Of a stretch of DNA of 41,497 bases, positions 1 to 7,882 are shown piece after piece (the stretch's first letter is position 1; every line of letters starts with the position of its first letter). Source of the stretch: Lachnospiraceae bacterium. Its GTDB lineage: Bacteria; Bacillota; Clostridia; Lachnospirales; Lachnospiraceae. The DNA lies in contig CAAGQC010000081.1 of assembly GCA_900771995.1 (NCBI GenBank), forward strand, positions 1 through 41,497. The letters run 5' to 3'. The notes beneath the pieces were generated by a model. The model was given only the letters and a program-made list of their open reading frames with translations, was not told the origin of the DNA and did no database searches. The position numbers were made by a program, and so were the translations under genes.

Positions 1-75
1 AAGTAACCACATGAGCAAAAGGAAAGCTGCATCGCAGCGATTTTGCGAATGGGGTGCTGAATAGTTACATGATTT

Positions 76-645
76 TTATGATTTTATAGTACAATCCGCC
101 TTCTCCTCCACGGAAAAGGCCTGAAAATATGCTTCTTCCAACGGGATCCACAGTTGCAGGAAATCCTGTAATCTGTCCTCCCCGTTTCTTTTACGGATCC
201 TCTCCGTCTGGTCCCCGGCGTCAATATCCAGAAATACCTTAAGATCCATATAATCCCCCAGTACCGGGTGACAGCTGTAGGCTCCTTCCACGATCACGAA
301 GCCGTCGTTTTTCACAGGGATCCGCTCTCCCAGAGCCATCTTCGAACAGTCAAATCTCTGATAGGAAAAGGCTTCCTCTTCCCGGAGTTTCGGCAGTACT
401 TCCTCCAGAAAACGCTCATAATGGACGTTTCCTCCGGGCTCCTTTCTGCGTTCCGGTGTCCGAAGTTCCGGCGGCAGAAAAAAATCATCCATATGGATCA
501 CATCCCCGCCCAGTTCCTCTGCCAGCCGTGCGGCCAGCGTCGTCTTTCCAGCGGCGCATCTTCCGTCAATGGCAATGATGCGTATCCTGTCAGGGATCGT
601 TCGTAATTCTTCTGTCAGTTCAGATACTGTCTTTTGCGATCTCAT
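76..645 (-). CDS. Uridine kinase-like P-loop small-molecule kinase
   Basis: A 189-residue P-loop protein with a Walker A motif (GRCAAGKTT) near the N terminus, followed by a strand and DDFF, as in the uridine kinase / CoaA / nicotinamide riboside kinase superfamily. It probably phosphorylates a nucleoside or vitamin-like alcohol in the cytoplasm; the substrate cannot be read from sequence. The start at 645 was chosen because GGAGG lies 6 bases upstream, inside the end of the DUF3842 gene, with which it overlaps by 26 bases, so translation is probably coupled. A longer reading to 705 would add about 20 residues with no family resemblance. The divergent ECF S component suggests the kinase may trap an imported vitamin; that is inference. 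Confidence 0.8.
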   Translation of the reverse strand: MRSQKTVSELTEELRTIPDRIRIIAIDGRCAAGKTTLAARLAEELGGDVIHMDDFFLPPELRTPERRKEPGGNVHYERFLEEVLPKLREEEAFSYQRFDCSKMALGERIPVKNDGFVIVEGAYSCHPVLGDYMDLKVFLDIDAGDQTERIRKRNGEDRLQDFLQLWIPLEEAYFQAFSVEEKADCTIKS

Positions 646-1027
646 CCACAGCCTCCGCAATGTATTCTCCCAGACGTCTGCTCTCCACGCCCACGATGGT
701 GGCATGGCATTTGCTCATGGGGATCAGGATCAGCTTCGCATCATTGGAAGCTACCGCCGCTGCCATGGCCGGGGTGATCTCTCCCAGCATGGCATCCGCC
801 ATGACGATTCCCACGGGACCTACGATCACATCCGCTCTCTTACTGTTATAGATCACCGCATTCTCTCCGGTGGCGCCGCTTGTCACACCGCTTTTCATCA
901 TATTTGCCGTAGCCGTGGCGTTGGTTCCCACCGCGATCAGGTCTGCCTCGGGGAAACGCTCTTTCAGGGCCTCCAGCAGGCTTCTTCCGACGCCTCCGCC
1001 CTGGCCGTCCATTACCATAATACGCAT
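620..1027 (-). CDS. DUF3842 family protein
   Basis: A 135-residue protein starting MRIMVMDGQGGG. The early glycine-rich turn resembles a nucleotide-binding Rossmann-type loop, and later segments (VGTNATAT, VGPVGIV) match the DUF3842 family, whose function is unknown to me. The ATG at 1027 has AGGAG 8 bases upstream; an upstream Met at 1093 lies inside the promoter region and was rejected. It is the first gene of a two-gene minus-strand unit and overlaps the start of the kinase gene. It diverges from an ECF transporter S component across about 210 bases, so a vitamin-salvage role is possible but unproven. Confidence 0.8.
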   Translation of the reverse strand: MRIMVMDGQGGGVGRSLLEALKERFPEADLIAVGTNATATANMMKSGVTSGATGENAVIYNSKRADVIVGPVGIVMADAMLGEITPAMAAAVASNDAKLILIPMSKCHATIVGVESRRLGEYIAEAVDEIAKDSI

Positions 1028-1064
1028 AACATTGCTCCTGTAAAAATTAATACATACATCGTTT

Positions 1065-1093
1065 ATGATAGCATGGCTAATGCTTTTTTGCAA
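1065..1093 (-). promoter_or_regulatory. Sigma-A-type promoter for the DUF3842-kinase unit
   Basis: On the minus strand TTGCAA (1088-1093) and TATCAT (1065-1070) are separated by 17 bases. A TG dinucleotide precedes the -10 as in extended -10 promoters. It lies 38 bases before the DUF3842 start codon. Confidence 0.6.
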
Positions 1094-1099
1094 TTTATC

Positions 1100-1128
1100 T
1101 TGACAAAAAATTGCTTACCCCTTATTAT
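1100..1128 (+). promoter_or_regulatory. Sigma-A-type promoter for the ECF S component
   Basis: A consensus TTGACA (1100-1105) and TATTAT (1123-1128) are separated by 17 bases. Transcription should begin near 1135, giving a leader of about 105 bases before the start codon at 1241. It lies back to back with the minus-strand promoter. Confidence 0.75.
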
Positions 1129-1134
1129 GAATTA

Positions 1135-1209
1135 TGCTTCACGAAGGAGCTTAACGCCAGAAGGCATATTACCCCCAGAAGGGAGAAGTGTGCCGTTCTG
1201 GCTTTTTTT
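1135..1209 (+). promoter_or_regulatory. Leader with intrinsic terminator (candidate riboswitch/attenuator)
   Basis: The predicted transcript start is followed within 75 bases by a long hairpin: GCCAGAA (1156-1162) pairs with TTCTGGC (1196-1202), extended by GGCATAT (1163-1169) with GTGTGCC (1188-1194) and by a CCC/GGG tip, then seven T (1203-1209). An alternative small hairpin GCC-AGAA-GGC (1156-1165) and GCTTC/GGAGC (1136-1150) could compete. The terminator lies between promoter and ribosome site (1214-1220), so conditional termination is the natural reading. It fits no riboswitch consensus I know (THF, TPP, FMN, preQ1-I, cobalamin). Confidence 0.55.
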
Positions 1210-1240
1210 ATATCTTTTTGTATCAGGAGGTTTTATTTCC

Positions 1241-1813
1241 ATGAAAAAATTAACTACATTAAACAAGAGTATCATCACCGCTCTGTGTGTTGCCTTATGC
1301 GTGGTTCTGCCCATGACTCTGCACGCGATCCCCAAGGGAGGCGTCCTGTTCTCTCCCATGCATCTGCCCGTGCTTCTGTGCGGTCTCGTCTGCGGAGCAC
1401 CTTTCGGACTGGTCTGCGGGCTTCTGGGGCCTCTGGTATCCAGTCTGCTCACCGGCATGCCCGCTTTCGGATATATGCCCGTCATGATGATCGAACTGGG
1501 GCTCTACGGTCTGATCAGCGGTCTGGTCATGCGCTTCCTTCGCAGCGGTAAGCTGGTCATCGATCTGTATGCCGCTCTGGTCATCGCCATGCTGGGTGGC
1601 CGTGTGATCACCGGAATCTTACGTGCGCTGATCTTCGCCGGAGGTTCCTACAGCTGGTCCGCCTGGGCTACCGGATATTTCGTATCCTGTCTCCCCGGTA
1701 TCATTATCCAGCTGCTTCTGATCCCTGCCATCTACGTGGCGCTGGAACGTGCACGTCTGTTGCCGGTGCGTTACCCTGCAGCCAATGTTTCCGCCAAGAC
1801 CGAAGCCGCATAA
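1241..1813 (+). CDS. ECF transporter S component (vitamin-type, substrate unknown)
   Basis: A 190-residue, very hydrophobic protein with about six predicted membrane segments. It has the small-S-component pattern: a conserved loop after helix 1 (IPKGGVLFSPMHLPVLLCG), glycine-rich helices and PLVSSLLTGMP. S components bind a vitamin or precursor and work with a shared EcfA/EcfA'/EcfT module, which is absent here, so a group II ECF arrangement is likely. The ATG at 1241 follows TCAGGAGG by 10 bases; a longer open frame upstream crosses the promoter and was rejected. The divergent kinase and the leader terminator suggest a regulated salvage system. The substrate is not assigned. Confidence 0.8.
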   Translation: MKKLTTLNKSIITALCVALCVVLPMTLHAIPKGGVLFSPMHLPVLLCGLVCGAPFGLVCGLLGPLVSSLLTGMPAFGYMPVMMIELGLYGLISGLVMRFLRSGKLVIDLYAALVIAMLGGRVITGILRALIFAGGSYSWSAWATGYFVSCLPGIIIQLLLIPAIYVALERARLLPVRYPAANVSAKTEAA

Positions 1814-1849
1814 TTCAAAAAGCAAATCCCGTATTTCCAAAATATAAGA

Positions 1850-1884
1850 ATGGCTCCTCTGTCTTACGACAGGAGAGCCATTTT
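1850..1884. terminator. Bidirectional terminator between S component and MATE gene
   Basis: A 14-base stem (1850-1863 with 1868-1881, one mismatch) with a 4-base loop. TTTT follows on plus and a T-rich run on minus. The MATE stop codon lies in the loop, so both convergent genes use it. Confidence 0.75.
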
Positions 1885-3210
1885 CTGTTTGTAGATCCGT
1901 ATGAAATAAAGAATCTCCGCCACTGCCGTAATGCTCCAGGAGAAGACATACAGCAGATACAGGGACGGGATCGTGTGAAAATAGGCAAATACCGTGTAGA
2001 CCCAGATCACACGGAACACGCAGGATCCCATGATGACGATGAACATGGGCGCAATGCTCTTGCCCATAGCCCGGGCCGCTGCAATGGTACAATCCATAAA
2101 AGCAGAGACACAGTAGGAAAATCCCATAATGGTCAATCGGTACATACCGGCATCCATGACCGCCGCATCTCTGGTAAACAATGACAAAAACGGTCTTCCG
2201 AAAACTACCAGGGACACGCCCAGGATCAGGCCGATGCCGAAGGAATACGCCAGACTGATCAGATAGCTGTTACGCACTCGTTTCTTCTTGCCCGCACCGT
2301 AATTCTGTCCCATAAAGCTGCCGCAGGCGGTATAGAATGCCGCCATGACATCATATACCATGGCATCCGCATTGGTAGCCGCGGAATTGCCTGCCACCAT
2401 GGTGGCATCAAAGGAATTCACACCCATCTGTACAAAGCTGTTGGCAAACTGGAAGATCACGTTCTGCAGTCCGGAAGGCATTCCCAGCTTCAGGATATCC
2501 TTCGTAAGTTCCGGATCCATCCGCAGTTTTCCCGGATGAAGGGCATAAATGTCTTTGCTGCGAAGCAATGCCTGTAAGATCAGCGCCGCCGACACATACT
2601 GGGAAATGATACTGGCCAGCGCCACTCCCGCCACATCCATGTGGCAGGCGATGACGAAAAACAGGTTCAGAATAATATTTAACACACCGGAAAATCCCAG
2701 ATAATACAGCGGTTTCTTCGTATTACCCACCGCACTGTACACCGCATTACCGAAATTGTAGATGGCCAGGGCCGGCATTCCCAGATAATAGATCCGCAGG
2801 TATAATACCGCCTTGTCCAAAAGTTCCTCTCTGGTCTTCAACATGGTCAGCATCCACTCGGACAGTCCTACACCCGTCACTAATAACAATATTCCCATGA
2901 TCAGACTGACCAGTGCGGCGGAATGGATCGTTTTTGACAGGCTTTCCCTGTCCTTCGCTCCGTAATATAACGCGGTCAGCACATTGATACCGCCAGACAG
3001 ACCGATAAGGAATCCGGTGAACATGGTGACCAGTGTCGCCGTGGACCCCACCGCTCCCAGTGACAGAGAGCCTGCGAACTGTCCGATCACCGCAATATCT
3101 GCCATGTTGAAAAGCACCTGCAGCAGATTGGACAACATTAACGGCACGCTGAAGATCAGTATTTTCTTTCCCAAGGATCCTTCCGTCAGATCCTGCATAT
3201 TCTGTTTCAT
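1864..3210 (-). CDS. MATE family multidrug/organic cation exporter
   Basis: A 448-residue protein with about 12 membrane segments and the MatE signature near the N terminus (GSLGKKILIFSVPLMLSN, then Q-LFNMAD--VIGQF). MATE proteins export drugs or metabolites by Na+ or H+ antiport. The length is typical (440-460). The ATG at 3210 has GAGGAT about 6 bases upstream. It ends in the shared terminator facing the S component and is preceded by a hairpin-bearing leader; no regulator gene is adjacent. It is distinct from the second MATE protein at 8.1 kb, which lies in A+T-richer DNA. Substrate unknown. Confidence 0.88.
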   Translation of the reverse strand: MKQNMQDLTEGSLGKKILIFSVPLMLSNLLQVLFNMADIAVIGQFAGSLSLGAVGSTATLVTMFTGFLIGLSGGINVLTALYYGAKDRESLSKTIHSAALVSLIMGILLLVTGVGLSEWMLTMLKTREELLDKAVLYLRIYYLGMPALAIYNFGNAVYSAVGNTKKPLYYLGFSGVLNIILNLFFVIACHMDVAGVALASIISQYVSAALILQALLRSKDIYALHPGKLRMDPELTKDILKLGMPSGLQNVIFQFANSFVQMGVNSFDATMVAGNSAATNADAMVYDVMAAFYTACGSFMGQNYGAGKKKRVRNSYLISLAYSFGIGLILGVSLVVFGRPFLSLFTRDAAVMDAGMYRLTIMGFSYCVSAFMDCTIAAARAMGKSIAPMFIVIMGSCVFRVIWVYTVFAYFHTIPSLYLLYVFSWSITAVAEILYFIRIYKQKMALLS

Positions 3211-3270
3211 CTTTTATCCTCTTCCCTGAAAAATCACCTGATTGCTGCTCTCCCCATCAGCTTCCACTCT

Positions 3271-3322
3271 GACGAAAAGAACGGTCAAAAAGCTTTTCGC
3301 TCCTTGACCGTTCCCTATTCTA
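3271..3322 (-). terminator. Terminator-like hairpin between cstA and the MATE gene
   Basis: A perfect 10-bp stem, GAACGGTCAA with TTGACCGTTC (3279-3288 and 3304-3313), with a 15-base loop followed on minus by TTTTC. It sits about 60 bases after the cstA stop. An extended -10-like TGCTAGAAT (TAGAAT at 3317-3322) just upstream would make it the first element of a MATE transcript. It may therefore end cstA transcripts, attenuate the MATE gene, or both. Confidence 0.5.
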
Positions 3323-3371
3323 GCATATCTTATCTTTCTTTTCTACCGGGAAATACAAAAAATACGACAAA

Positions 3372-5063
3372 TTATGCTGCTTCTTTTTCCGTATTTTTAC
3401 CGGCACCGAACAGCTTGCGGATGCAGCTGTAAGCTACCATGACACCCAGTACCATAAGCAGTACCGCAACGATCAGCTGTAAACCGTCTACCAGGAACGT
3501 TGCCTGTCCGGCTGCCACATTTTTTACCAGAGAGATCGTCTTCTGGATCAATGCGGTAAAGGTTACGACCAGCATCATTCCCATGGGGAAGTACAGTGTC
3601 CAGCCGGTACGGCCGGTGGTCTTTAAGAATACAGCCAGTGCGATCAGTACCAATGCGGCTAACAGCTGGTTCGCAGAACCAAACAGAGGCCATACATTGT
3701 TGTATCCGCCAAGGGTCAGCAGATAACCAAAGAACAGAGTGATCACGGTTGCAAAATATTTATTGGTCAGAACTCTCTGCAGGGGAGTCATCTTCGCGGT
3801 ATCTGTGGTATCCCCCAGGAACAGCTCCTGGAAAGACATACGTCCGATTCTTGCTACGGAATCCAGGGAAGTCAGTGCCAGGGCAGATACACACATGGTC
3901 ATGAATACGGTTGCCACAGTGACGGGAACACCCATCTTCTCCAGGAATCCTGCGACACCGGAGGAGAAAATGGAGAACGGTGTGCCGTCGGGCTTGGTAC
4001 CGTTCACGGCAACTGCACCGACAACCACCAGTGCTACCACTCCTAACAGGCTCTCTACGATCATGGCACCGTAACCTACCATGGGCATATCTTTTTCATT
4101 GCTGATGGTCTTGGAGGAAGTACCGGAGGATACCAGGCTGTGGAAGCCGGATACCGCACCACAGGCGATGGTGACGAACAGGGTCGGGAACAGGCTGCTG
4201 TTGCCTACCCGGAAGCCGTTAAACGCATTCAGTTCCATATCGGGATGTGCTACCACCACGCCGAGTACGGCACCAATGATCATCCCCAGTAGCATAAAGG
4301 TGGTCATGTAATCTCTGGGCTGCATCAGAAGCCACATGGGCATTACGGATGCCAGGAACAGATATGCCATGATGATATAGATCCATGCGGTCTTGGAAGC
4401 ATAGATGGGAAGATGCATACCTACGGCGAACATCACTACCAGCAGGCCGATGGCTACGACTGCCTTGACCCACTCGTTCATCTTGCCGACCTTTTTCTGG
4501 ATCAGACCGAAGATCACGGCTACAACGATGAATAACATGGAGATGGATGCTGCACTGCCGTTGGCATATGCCACACTGGCATCTTCCAGTCCGGTACCTA
4601 CGAAAGTACCTGCCACCATATCGGTAAAGGCTGCGATGACTAACAGAGTGAACAGCCAGCAGAACAGCATGAACAACTTTCTGCCGGTCTTACCGATGTA
4701 TTTTTCAATGATCATTCCCATGGATTTTCCTTCGTTCTTCACAGAGGCATACAAAGCACCGAAGTCCTGTACGGCACCGAAGAACAGACCGCCGATCAGA
4801 AGCCACAAAAGTACCGGAACCCATCCGAATACCGATGCGAGGATGGGACCCGTCACAGGGCCTGCCCCGGCGATGGAGGAAAACTGATGAGAAAATACGG
4901 TGAATTTGGAGGAAGGTACGAAGTCCTCTCCGTCTTCATGGGTAAAAGCAGGCGTCTTCGCCTTCTCATCGATTCCCCACTTTTTGGCAAGCCATCTTCC
5001 GTAGAAGACATAGCCTGCTGCCAGCACTACCATTGCGATCAGAATGATTACCAAACTGTTCAT
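3372..5063 (-). CDS. cstA: CstA-family carbon starvation/peptide transporter
   Basis: A 563-residue membrane protein with the CstA hallmark GAGPVTGP near residue 60 after FSHQFSSIA, and more than 14 hydrophobic segments (SVMPMWLLMQPRDY, VSSGTSSKTISNE). CstA/BtsT proteins import peptides or pyruvate at the cytoplasmic membrane. The start at 5063 was chosen for GAAGGAAA 6 bases upstream; a 32-residue extension to 5159 would read through the T-box terminator. A T-box leader upstream ties expression to an uncharged tRNA, which favours amino-acid or peptide import over pyruvate in this organism (inference). Confidence 0.9.
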   Translation of the reverse strand: MNSLVIILIAMVVLAAGYVFYGRWLAKKWGIDEKAKTPAFTHEDGEDFVPSSKFTVFSHQFSSIAGAGPVTGPILASVFGWVPVLLWLLIGGLFFGAVQDFGALYASVKNEGKSMGMIIEKYIGKTGRKLFMLFCWLFTLLVIAAFTDMVAGTFVGTGLEDASVAYANGSAASISMLFIVVAVIFGLIQKKVGKMNEWVKAVVAIGLLVVMFAVGMHLPIYASKTAWIYIIMAYLFLASVMPMWLLMQPRDYMTTFMLLGMIIGAVLGVVVAHPDMELNAFNGFRVGNSSLFPTLFVTIACGAVSGFHSLVSSGTSSKTISNEKDMPMVGYGAMIVESLLGVVALVVVGAVAVNGTKPDGTPFSIFSSGVAGFLEKMGVPVTVATVFMTMCVSALALTSLDSVARIGRMSFQELFLGDTTDTAKMTPLQRVLTNKYFATVITLFFGYLLTLGGYNNVWPLFGSANQLLAALVLIALAVFLKTTGRTGWTLYFPMGMMLVVTFTALIQKTISLVKNVAAGQATFLVDGLQLIVAVLLMVLGVMVAYSCIRKLFGAGKNTEKEAA

Positions 5064-5132
5064 TTTTGTTTCCTTCTTTCTTGTGTCTTGTTGTTTTGTC
5101 GTGACAGAAAGAAAAATTCTGATTGCCCGTAA

Positions 5133-5451
5133 AACAAAAAAGCTTTCCGTCTCCGGCACCTTTCAGCACCCAAAGACGAAAAGCTCTAAGCTCTCCGCGT
5201 TACCACTTTGCTTGCCGTATGTATCATACGACCTCTTGTCCCCATCTCCATGAAACTCAAATCCACGTTTCATTTCCAACAGGCTTCTAAATAACGGTAG
5301 AATACCGGTGACACCTACTTAGTACCTTCAGTGCACTTCTCACAGAGGATAGTCTGTCATACTCACATACCGTCTCACACCGCCCGACGGCTCTCTGAAA
5401 TGCTTCCGTATGCAGATCTTGTTCTGCTCATCGAATTTCACTTTCTGTTCG
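5133..5451 (-). promoter_or_regulatory. T-box leader controlling cstA
   Basis: Read on minus, the leader shows stem I with a GATGA/GA K-turn-like motif, a 5-bp helix, an internal loop and a distal AGAGAGC bulge region. The T-box core AGTGGTAACGCGG lies at 5195-5207. A terminator AGCTTTTCGTCT with AGACGGAAAGCT (5174-5185 and 5141-5152) ends in TTTTTTGTTTT. The UGGU acceptor-pairing element fits a tRNA with discriminator A. The specifier loop reads ACTATCC; AUC (Ile) fits the discriminator best and ACU (Thr) is the alternative, but this needs folding. Confidence 0.85.
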
Positions 5452-5457
5452 ATACCA

Positions 5458-5486
5458 AAGATATCACTCTGTTTTGTTAATGTCAA
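5458..5486 (-). promoter_or_regulatory. Promoter of the T-box/cstA transcript
   Basis: On minus TTGACA (5481-5486), 17 bases, TATCTT (5458-5463), placing the start near 5451, just before T-box stem I. It sits in the gap after the stop of the NYN gene. Confidence 0.7.
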
Positions 5487-5500
5487 TAGGGAAAAGAAAA

Positions 5501-6571
5501 TTATTTTCCCTTTTTATCCGCGATCAGAGGCTTGATGGCAGAATAAATTTCGCTGGTGCGCTTGCTGTCCTTGAACTCTTTATTCAGGGCATTGTTGATG
5601 CCCTGTTTGGTCTTGTACTGGCGGATGAATTTTACCACCTGCGGGACGATCGTCTGATCGGAAAGCACTTTTTCTACTGCCCGGGTCAGTTCATCCGGCT
5701 CTTCTGTGACCTTCCTCTCCGTGGCTTTTTTGTCTGTAGCTTTCTTCTCTGTTGTCTTCTTCTCTACGGCCTTTTTCTCTGCCGTTTTTGCGGTAGTCTT
5801 CTTCCGGGTGTTATTGCTCTTTTTCCTTGCCGGCTTTTTCGCAGGTTCCGCCAACTCGTCCATGGTCCCGGCAGGAATGTCCTGGCTTACTGTATCTGCG
5901 GGAGTCTCCGGTTCCATAAAATCTTGCGATTCCATAGAATCCTTCGATTCATTATCATCAGCGTCTGCAGTCTCCGGCAGTATTGCCTCCGGGGTCTCTT
6001 CTGTGGCAGCTGCCTGTGTTACTGCTTCTTCGGCAGAATCTTCCGCCTCCGGCTCCTCCGTAACGGCTGCTGTCCGTTCTTCTCCGATCTCCCAGACTGC
6101 TTCATCCACCGACAGGTTCTGTTCTGTCTCCTGTTGTGCTTCTTCCGTCACTTCCCCGGTACTTTCTTCAGCTGCAAGATTCTGTTCCGCCGTCGAGTTC
6201 TTTCCCCACAGAAGGTTACGGATGATCCGCACGGGGACTCCCTGGGCCTTCCAGTACACCATCAGGCTGATGAAACCGTTGTCCTTGGTCACAATAAAAT
6301 AATTCGGATGAATGCCTTCCCGCTGCTGCTCGCAGATCAGATATCCCAGATAGGTAGCCAGCTGGAAATCCAGTGCATTCTTGGTTCCCACCGCCACCTT
6401 GTGGTATATGATCTTTGCCTTCGTCTCATTCAGTTTCCGATGCAGGTCAAAGGTCATGCTGTCCGCGTTGTCACTGTAGAAAATGCAGACGGTATCTTCC
6501 TCCGCCAGCAGTTCTACCCCTTCCATGCCACGGCTTTTTACATTTTCAAAATCAATCAGATAATAGGCCAT
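5501..6571 (-). CDS. PIN/NYN-like domain protein with charged linker
   Basis: A 356-residue protein in three parts. Residues 1-122 resemble a PIN/NYN nuclease-like fold, with acidic positions D7 (LIDFENV), D34 (YSDNADS), D68 (NALDFQLA) and D97 (VTKDNGF), the set expected for metal-dependent RNA cleavage. Residues 125-255 are Glu/Ala/Thr/Ser-rich low complexity. Residues 256-290 are Lys-rich imperfect repeats (EKKTTEKKATDKKAT), probably nucleic-acid binding. A helical C-terminal domain (about 290-356) follows. The start codon shares one base with the upstream stop (TAATG) with GGAGG before it, so it is coupled to the membrane protein gene. RNase activity is inference. Confidence 0.75.
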   Translation of the reverse strand: MAYYLIDFENVKSRGMEGVELLAEEDTVCIFYSDNADSMTFDLHRKLNETKAKIIYHKVAVGTKNALDFQLATYLGYLICEQQREGIHPNYFIVTKDNGFISLMVYWKAQGVPVRIIRNLLWGKNSTAEQNLAAEESTGEVTEEAQQETEQNLSVDEAVWEIGEERTAAVTEEPEAEDSAEEAVTQAAATEETPEAILPETADADDNESKDSMESQDFMEPETPADTVSQDIPAGTMDELAEPAKKPARKKSNNTRKKTTAKTAEKKAVEKKTTEKKATDKKATERKVTEEPDELTRAVEKVLSDQTIVPQVVKFIRQYKTKQGINNALNKEFKDSKRTSEIYSAIKPLIADKKGK

Positions 6572-7644
6572 TATTTCTCCTCCCCATTCGTTGTGTTGCT
6601 TTCCTCTGTTTTTTCTTCCGGTCCGGTAACTGTTCCCTGTGTCTTCGAATCTTCTGCGCCTGCCAGCGGCTTCTCTCCCGTCACTGCCTCTGTCATTTTC
6701 TGACTATCTGTTTCCGTGTTGCTCTCTTCCACGGCTTTCTTCTTTGCCGGAAGTTTTTCGCGGATCTTTTCTTTCCAGCAGGAGAGTGTCTCTTCCCTTC
6801 GGTTCTTCCGCTCCCTTCGTTTCGCCGCCCGTTCCTGTCTGGCCTCTTCCTTAAGTTCCAGTTTTTCCTGCTTTTTCGCCCGTTTCGCCAGTGCTTTTTC
6901 TTCCAGTTCCACTTCCTTGACGGCGGCTTTTTCTATATCCCGGATGTAGCGGTCCGCCTTTTTGTGATTCTTACGATCCAAGCGGTAAGGGTCATACAGG
7001 AAATACGATACCGCTCCCAATACCAGAATCACCACCCCGGCAATGGTCAGCACCGGTACGACGATCTGATACTCCGTAAATCCCAGTTCAAAGCAGACAA
7101 ATACGATCAGCATCGCCGGGAACAACAGCAGATACAGAAGTTTCGTCAGCATGTCCAATAGCGAATGCTGTCTTTTCCCATTCGTCAGAAGGGTTCCCTC
7201 GATGGCCGTATAAAATGCCATGAAAATGCAAAGCTCCGAACCGAAACCATGAAGATACCCGCAGATCCCGGTCAGAATCAGAGACAGGAAAAACATACCG
7301 AACGCCGTTCCCTGATACCAGGCATTGCGGTATTCCGTCATTCCCTGCAGCTTGTCCTCGCTGATGCCGTGCATCTGGTAGACATCCTTGCGGATCAGAC
7401 GTTCAAACTCTTCGTTGTACCGCTGTTCCTCTCTGGTGTTGCGCAGGTGGTCTTCCACCGCCTTGCTCATCTGTTCGATATATTCCTGTTCCTTGCGGAT
7501 CCGTTTGGTCCTGAGCTGCTCCAGCTCATTCTGGCGTCTGACTTCCTCTTCCAGTTTACGCACTTTTCCGATCCGCGGATTCTTCACCGTGATCTCCGGG
7601 TTCTCCGGGAGCACCGTATTTTCTCTCTTTTCCTGATTTTCCAT
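6571..7644 (-). CDS. Coiled-coil membrane protein, unknown function
   Basis: A 357-residue protein I do not recognise as a named family. Residues 25-95 are a highly charged coiled coil. About 110-220 hold four hydrophobic segments (FGMFFLSLILTGICGY, a second short one, LLYLLLFPAMLIVFVCF, IVVPVLTIAGVVILVLG). Residues 230-300 form another long Lys/Glu/Arg coiled coil, and the tail is Thr/Glu-rich. It is the first gene of a two-gene unit, overlapping the PIN/NYN gene by one base, and may anchor that protein or its RNA substrates at the membrane (inference). The start at 7644 has AGAGG upstream. Confidence 0.7.
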   Translation of the reverse strand: MENQEKRENTVLPENPEITVKNPRIGKVRKLEEEVRRQNELEQLRTKRIRKEQEYIEQMSKAVEDHLRNTREEQRYNEEFERLIRKDVYQMHGISEDKLQGMTEYRNAWYQGTAFGMFFLSLILTGICGYLHGFGSELCIFMAFYTAIEGTLLTNGKRQHSLLDMLTKLLYLLLFPAMLIVFVCFELGFTEYQIVVPVLTIAGVVILVLGAVSYFLYDPYRLDRKNHKKADRYIRDIEKAAVKEVELEEKALAKRAKKQEKLELKEEARQERAAKRRERKNRREETLSCWKEKIREKLPAKKKAVEESNTETDSQKMTEAVTGEKPLAGAEDSKTQGTVTGPEEKTEESNTTNGEEK

Positions 7645-7678
7645 CGGGGACCTCTTTCTGTGTGTTATCCATTACCTT

Positions 7679-7707
7679 ATTATAGATTTTCCCACACAGA
7701 AAAACAA
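7679..7707 (-). promoter_or_regulatory. Promoter of the coiled-coil/NYN unit
   Basis: On minus TTGTTT (7702-7707), 17 bases, consensus TATAAT (7679-7684), 35 bases before the start codon. Confidence 0.65.
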
Positions 7708-7882
7708 CCTTTTGTTTTCTGACAAATTGTATATATTTAACAAATATAGTAATGGTTCCTATTATTATTTTTATAATATTCGTGCATTTCATTTTTTACA
7801 AAAAAGAGATATACTATATACAGAAACAAAGAAATATTTCAATAACCTGTACAAACCACCAATATAGAAAGGATGATAGATT

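Noticed and set aside
1..75. Possible gene or RNA at the left edge
   Set aside because: Only a short GCTGC/GCAGC hairpin is visible; no frame or family can be supported.
1135..1209. preQ1-II or THF riboswitch
   Set aside because: Only a CATATTAC stretch resembles preQ1-II; the P1 stem and pseudoknot partners are missing. No THF core is seen.
569..1240. Long plus-strand frame fused to the ECF S component
   Set aside because: It is antisense to the DUF3842 and kinase genes and crosses the promoter and leader terminator; the real start at 1241 has a proper ribosome site.
5064..5159. N-terminal extension of CstA
   Set aside because: It would translate the T-box terminator and has no ribosome site.
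5474..6703. 409-aa plus-strand frame
   Set aside because: Shadow of the low-complexity PIN/NYN gene: Cys/Phe/Leu-rich with no domain or ribosome site.
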